This document shows positions 60,377-64,000 of a stretch of 64,000 nt of DNA, piece after piece (the first letter of the stretch is position 1; the number at the start of each line of letters is the position of its first letter). The notes below the pieces were generated by a model. That model was not told the DNA's origin. It worked only from the letters and a program-made list of their open reading frames with translations, and did not search any database. The stretch spans positions 1,002,501 to 1,066,500 of the forward strand of contig OX359193.1 of NCBI GenBank assembly GCA_947172415.1. Direction: 5' to 3'. The stretch is from Chondrosia reniformis (lineage: Eukaryota; Porifera; Demospongiae; Chondrillida; Chondrillidae). A program made the position numbers and the translations under genes.

Positions 60377-62274
60377 ATGAAAATGGTGGACTCGGATTCC
60401 GATGACGATCTCTTTACTTTTGCGGCTCCAAAGCCAGTATTTCAAAGTAAGAGACCTAAATTCGGTTCAAGTGAATACTCTGGAAACCTTGGAGACGATA
60501 ATGAAGAGTTTGTGTTATCAGACGACGAGGAAACCTACAAAAGAACCAGCCGATTGCCTGGTTCAAAAGCTGCCAACTTGCTGAGAAGTCTGAAACACAA
60601 ATGTAGCGAATCAGAAGACGCGGAACGTAATAAAGCTGAAATCATACAAAGTCCAGTCAAGCAAACTAGGTAACAGCTGTGTCTGATAAGTGTTTGTTAT
60701 TAGTAGTCTCTGTATTATAGTTCAGTGGCAGAACACTGGTGGTCATAACCAGCTACCCTGGGTCTGATTCCCAGTAGTTGCTGTTTTGTGTTTCTCTCTT
60801 TACTTGAAGATGTTTTTGAATTACACTGTTTATTAAACAAGGGCTCGGATAAAAATAATAAAGTTGTTACAATAGTAATTAAAAGAAATAATTTAGTCTA
60901 TATTGTCTAATTGCAAGCACTTGAAGACCTGAACACTTGAATTCTTTTTTTATGTTTGTGAATAAATGCTTGTGGTTTGGTTATCACTTTGATTATTTAT
61001 TATAGATAGATCTGATAATTGAAATCTGGAAAATCAACCACTTTTAAAAAGTCATTCTTCTTTTGCATACTTGTAGGTAATGTTAATGGCTAATTCTAAT
61101 TTGGTTGTAGGAGGAGAAATGAGATATCTGATTTGTCCAGTGATTCTGAGGATGACAGCATACAGCGTATGATGAGTCCTGCTATCCAAACCGACAATAC
61201 AGCTGCCACCAGTAGTGTGGTCAAGTGAGTAAGACTTAGGTGTATGTGAACAATGCTGTCTACTGGTTCTGGAGGCGGTCCTTACAGTAATATATACAGA
61301 CCATCAAAGATACGTTGAAATTGCCCCTCTGCAACATATAACTAGTTCACCATTCTAGATGATAAGGGTTTCTTCTAACTGCGCCAGACTTATCTTTGAA
61401 TTGGTTCAGAAGAAGAAGAAGAAGATAAACCAACTGTGCCTCTAGACGCTCACAAGACTCAAGATGAACCAATTCAAAGATTCACCATTCTAGTTTCTAG
61501 TTTGGATGTATATATCATTGAACCAGTTCTCTCCCTTTCCACGATGTATCTGTTTATATTCAATAATATGCTCACAGCTGAAGAGTATGACATGTGCCAT
61601 CACGTGACATGTGCCATCGTGTGACATGTGCCATCATGTGACATGTATATATTTGTTACTGTCACTCTAGTAACAGCAAAGCCCTGCTGTATAACCTTCG
61701 TTCAAGTAAAGTACTTTCTTCTAACTCCTTTTCAAATTCAATGTTGCTTGAAGACTCCCCTCTGGAACCCAAATCTCGTTTGACCCTTAGAATACGGATT
61801 AGTGGAGAAACCTACAGGTTGCCTATTGACAAGGTATTGCAATTGTCTGTACAATTTTACAACTCCCTTTGTGACATGAAGTGTTAGTGTCTCTTAGTTT
61901 TGGCATATCATTTTTATAGTTTGTTTAGCATAGCTCTTTCTACTAGTTATACCACACTTGAGTGTGGTATAATTAATATATATCACATATGACTTGAATC
62001 AATTGTAAAGGTGATGATAAGTAAACATGAGTAGGCCTACTGGTGATGTAACATTTATCACTAGTTCAAGTGTGAAATATAAGGTTTGTAACACCCCAGA
62101 TATCACCCAGTTGCCCTGGTAACATGATATATCTCCCTGATATGTACTACAATTTTAAGGTAATATTTAATGGTAACTTCACTTTGATATCTGTATTTTT
62201 GTAACTCATGGTCCCTGGTTTGGCCTAGTGTCCTTTCTGTAATTAATAATAATAATAACAATAATAATAATAAC

Positions 62275-62317
<43 letters not shown>

Positions 62318-63241
62318 TCTCTTTACAGCATATCTTATACAGTTGTAGATGTATATGGCTAAAGTTTCTTCTAATGATAAAGTGTGTGTTTATATCATTA
62401 TAACTTCTGTTCAACTAGAATGAACAGTTTTTGGGAGTGATTGTTCAGTTGGCCAGTATAATAGGAGTTGATGCTGGCCGCATACTCCTGACTCACAATA
62501 CAGTAACCTTACGACCCGAAGATACCCCCGAGAAACTATCCATCAGTACCACAGATTTTATTGGTGTGTTAAAACAAGGATTCTGTTAAAGAAAGTGTGT
62601 TTATTGTTATTCCAGCATTGTTACCAATTAGAATATTCATTTTCCTATAAAGACAGGGTTGACCTTAATATTGTGATGCATGATAAATGTTTCATCTTTT
62701 AAGAGAATTACATAATATTATACATGTGTTATGCAATATCCTGAATTATAATGTGATATTGTATACTCTTAGATGGAGTTATTTTAACAGAGGCTCTCCC
62801 TCAAGATAAAAATGATGAAGGTGCTAACTATGTTCTGGTGAAGGTCCAATCTCAGAAACACTCGCAAAAATACAGAATTTCAAAAGTTAGTCTTTATTTT
62901 GTTTAAGGTACATTTTAATGCACACATGCAGTTAGAGTAGTCATGTATGCTTAGCACTTGAGTGGTGTTAGACCCAAGTAAGGACAGTGCAGGTACACTT
63001 TAAAGCCATTCTCATATTCTCTATGTAAGGTTTTCATTGAATATACGTAGTTTAAAGGATTGGTCTTTGTTTTTAGGAAGATTCACTGGGAAAGATAATG
63101 GACAAGTTTGCAGAGAGTCTGAATATTCCAATAAATAAGATTTTATTTCAATTTGATGGAGATACAGTCAAAGTATCAGACACTGCTGAGATGCTCGGTT
63201 TGGAAGATGAAGACACAATAGATGCTAGAGTTAAGACTTGA
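60377..63241 (+). CDS. NFATC2IP: NFATC2IP-like protein with two SUMO-like domains
   Basis: Six exons: 60377-60669, 61111-61224, 61671-61833, 62419-62563, 62773-62885 and 63077-63241; 330 residues. An acidic Ser/Asp-rich N-terminal half (DSDSDDDLF; LSDDEET; SSDSEDDS) precedes a first ubiquitin-like domain (LTLRIRISGETYRLPIDK to LRPEDTPEKLSI). A second follows (KYRISKEDSLGKIMDKFAES to LGLEDEDTIDARVKT). The order equals NFATC2IP/NIP45 and its yeast Rad60/Esc2 relatives, nuclear SUMO-pathway cofactors linked to genome stability and, in vertebrates, to NFAT-driven transcription. No di-glycine end is present, as expected for non-conjugated SUMO-like domains. A second in-frame ATG follows two codons later. 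Confidence 0.9.
60716..60783 (+). other. tRNA-like sequence, probable SINE head or tRNA pseudogene
   Basis: TAGTTCAGTGGCAGAACACTGG resembles a tRNA A box, and GGGTCTGATTCCC resembles a B box with a perfect 5-bp T-stem (CTGGG/CCCAG). The anticodon arm (CTGGT/ACCAG) has a loop lacking the usual T before the anticodon, and no clean acceptor stem forms. So it is not a working tRNA. It lies in NFATC2IP intron 1. Confidence 0.4.
62246..62318. repeat. (AAT)n microsatellite
   Basis: About 24 AAT repeats with two AAC interruptions, in NFATC2IP intron 3. The poly-leucine frame on the other strand is an artefact. Confidence 0.95.
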
Positions 63242-63623
63242 ACAAAGTATCCCTCTATAGGGCAGAGTGGGGAAATCCCTTTCTTTATGTACAGTACCTG
63301 TTTTTATTGATTATCCGAATCATATATATATATTCAAATCAATCAGCAGTCCATTTAGTACGTATATACATACGTACATGATACTTTTAGGCAGTTTCTA
63401 ATTTAATATTTGCATGATTGTGCATATTTGCATGATTGTGCATGATTACTAAAATCATAATTTATCTCATTGGTACATTAATTATATTAAAGTTTGGCTT
63501 TCTAAGACAATTAGACAAATCTGCATTTCAAAAATGATTACAAATTACATGAGCAGTTATTACTGTATGTACAATCATGCACAGCTTTGTACACAAAAAA
63601 TTACGTTAACTGTCATCTTCTTG
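63242..63623. other. Spacer between converging 3' ends
   Basis: AT-rich 3' UTR sequence of NFATC2IP and the HGH1-like gene. I see no exon. Confidence 0.5.
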
Positions 63624-63872
63624 TCAACTGCTCTCATTTTCAGTAGCTTTCTTCAAATCATATTGTTCAAACTGCTTTGTTACCTCTTCTGGTATTGTCA
63701 CTTTGCTAAGGTCCTCCATTCCCGGTTCTGGTTCGTCTGCGATGAGCATTCCTATCAGCTTTTCACAGGCCTGAGCAGTGCTGTCATCCTTCTCCCACTT
63801 GTGATACTCCCTCATCAGAAGGTATGTACCCTTCTCTCGAAGGATCTTACGACCTACTTTAGTAGCACATAG
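63624..63872 (-). CDS. HGH1: HGH1-like protein, last exon only
   Basis: The exon starts after a TTTAG acceptor and encodes 82 residues to the stop: LCATKVGRKILREKGTYLLM, then REYHKWEKD, ACEKLIGMLI, ADEPEPGMEDL and VTIPEEVTKQF. This matches the end of HGH1 (FAM203), an armadillo-type chaperone that helps fold elongation factor 2. The remaining exons lie beyond the window edge; the last 128 bases are intron. Confidence 0.75.
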   Translation of the reverse strand, partial: LCATKVGRKILREKGTYLLMREYHKWEKDDSTAQACEKLIGMLIADEPEPGMEDLSKVTIPEEVTKQFEQYDLKKATENESS

Positions 63873-64000
63873 CTAAAGTAGGAGGGAAAATATCAAACAG
63901 TTTGGAAATGTGTAATGTGGTGTTGTACAAATAATAGGCATGATAAACAAAACACAACTCTTTCATCAAACACATTTTAGAGGGAACAAGAAAGAGGAGC

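Noticed and set aside
62103-62414. Poly-leucine frame on the minus strand
   Set aside because: Translation of an (AAT)n microsatellite.

Overview
The window reads as nuclear DNA of a compact, AT-rich animal genome, most probably a demosponge and possibly Amphimedon-like. The species is an inference. It rests on four short-chain (spongin-type) collagen C4-like genes, many short introns with clean GT/AG borders, closely packed genes, and animal orthologues of intermediate divergence. Gene models below were built by hand by matching exon phases across consensus splice sites. Every multi-exon model closes in frame.

Layout. 0.9-9 kb: NUDT9 (ADP-ribose pyrophosphatase, minus strand) carries a collagen gene antisense in its largest intron. 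A duplicate of that intron plus the first three NUDT9 exons lies downstream, where the NUDT9 part has decayed and the collagen copy has one nonsense codon. 9-13 kb: PISD (plus), divergent from NUDT9. 13.7-17.6 kb: a receptor tyrosine kinase (minus) with an ectodomain I do not recognise. 18-28 kb: PIGT (minus), whose 5.1 kb intron contains two more antisense collagen genes and two minisatellites. 28.3-30.6 kb: a tyrosine phosphatase split by a GC-rich 18-bp minisatellite of about 46 copies. 30.8-31.9 kb: intronless aldolase, head-to-head with a DDX21/DDX50-type helicase (32-40 kb). 40-49.5 kb: gene-poor, repeat-rich DNA, with two GC-rich islands around an AT-rich array region. 49.5-52.7 kb: an unrecognised single-pass membrane protein with two alternative 3' ends. 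53.4-58.4 kb: a PX plus three-SH3 adaptor (p47phox/Tks-like). 58.5-60.3 kb: a mitochondrial lysine methyltransferase of the ATPSCKMT/ANTKMT family, divergent from NFATC2IP (60.4-63.2 kb). 63.6 kb to the end: the last exon of an HGH1-like gene.

The genes do not form one pathway. Most are housekeeping functions: mitochondrial nucleotide and lipid metabolism, GPI anchoring, glycolysis and ribosome biogenesis. The lineage-specific material is the collagen genes, the receptor kinase, the orphan membrane protein and the repeats. The most unusual feature is that all three intact collagen genes lie antisense inside introns of conserved genes. Further points are the recurring 18-bp (or 36-bp) minisatellite period, and repeats that touch splice sites or coincide with missing exons.
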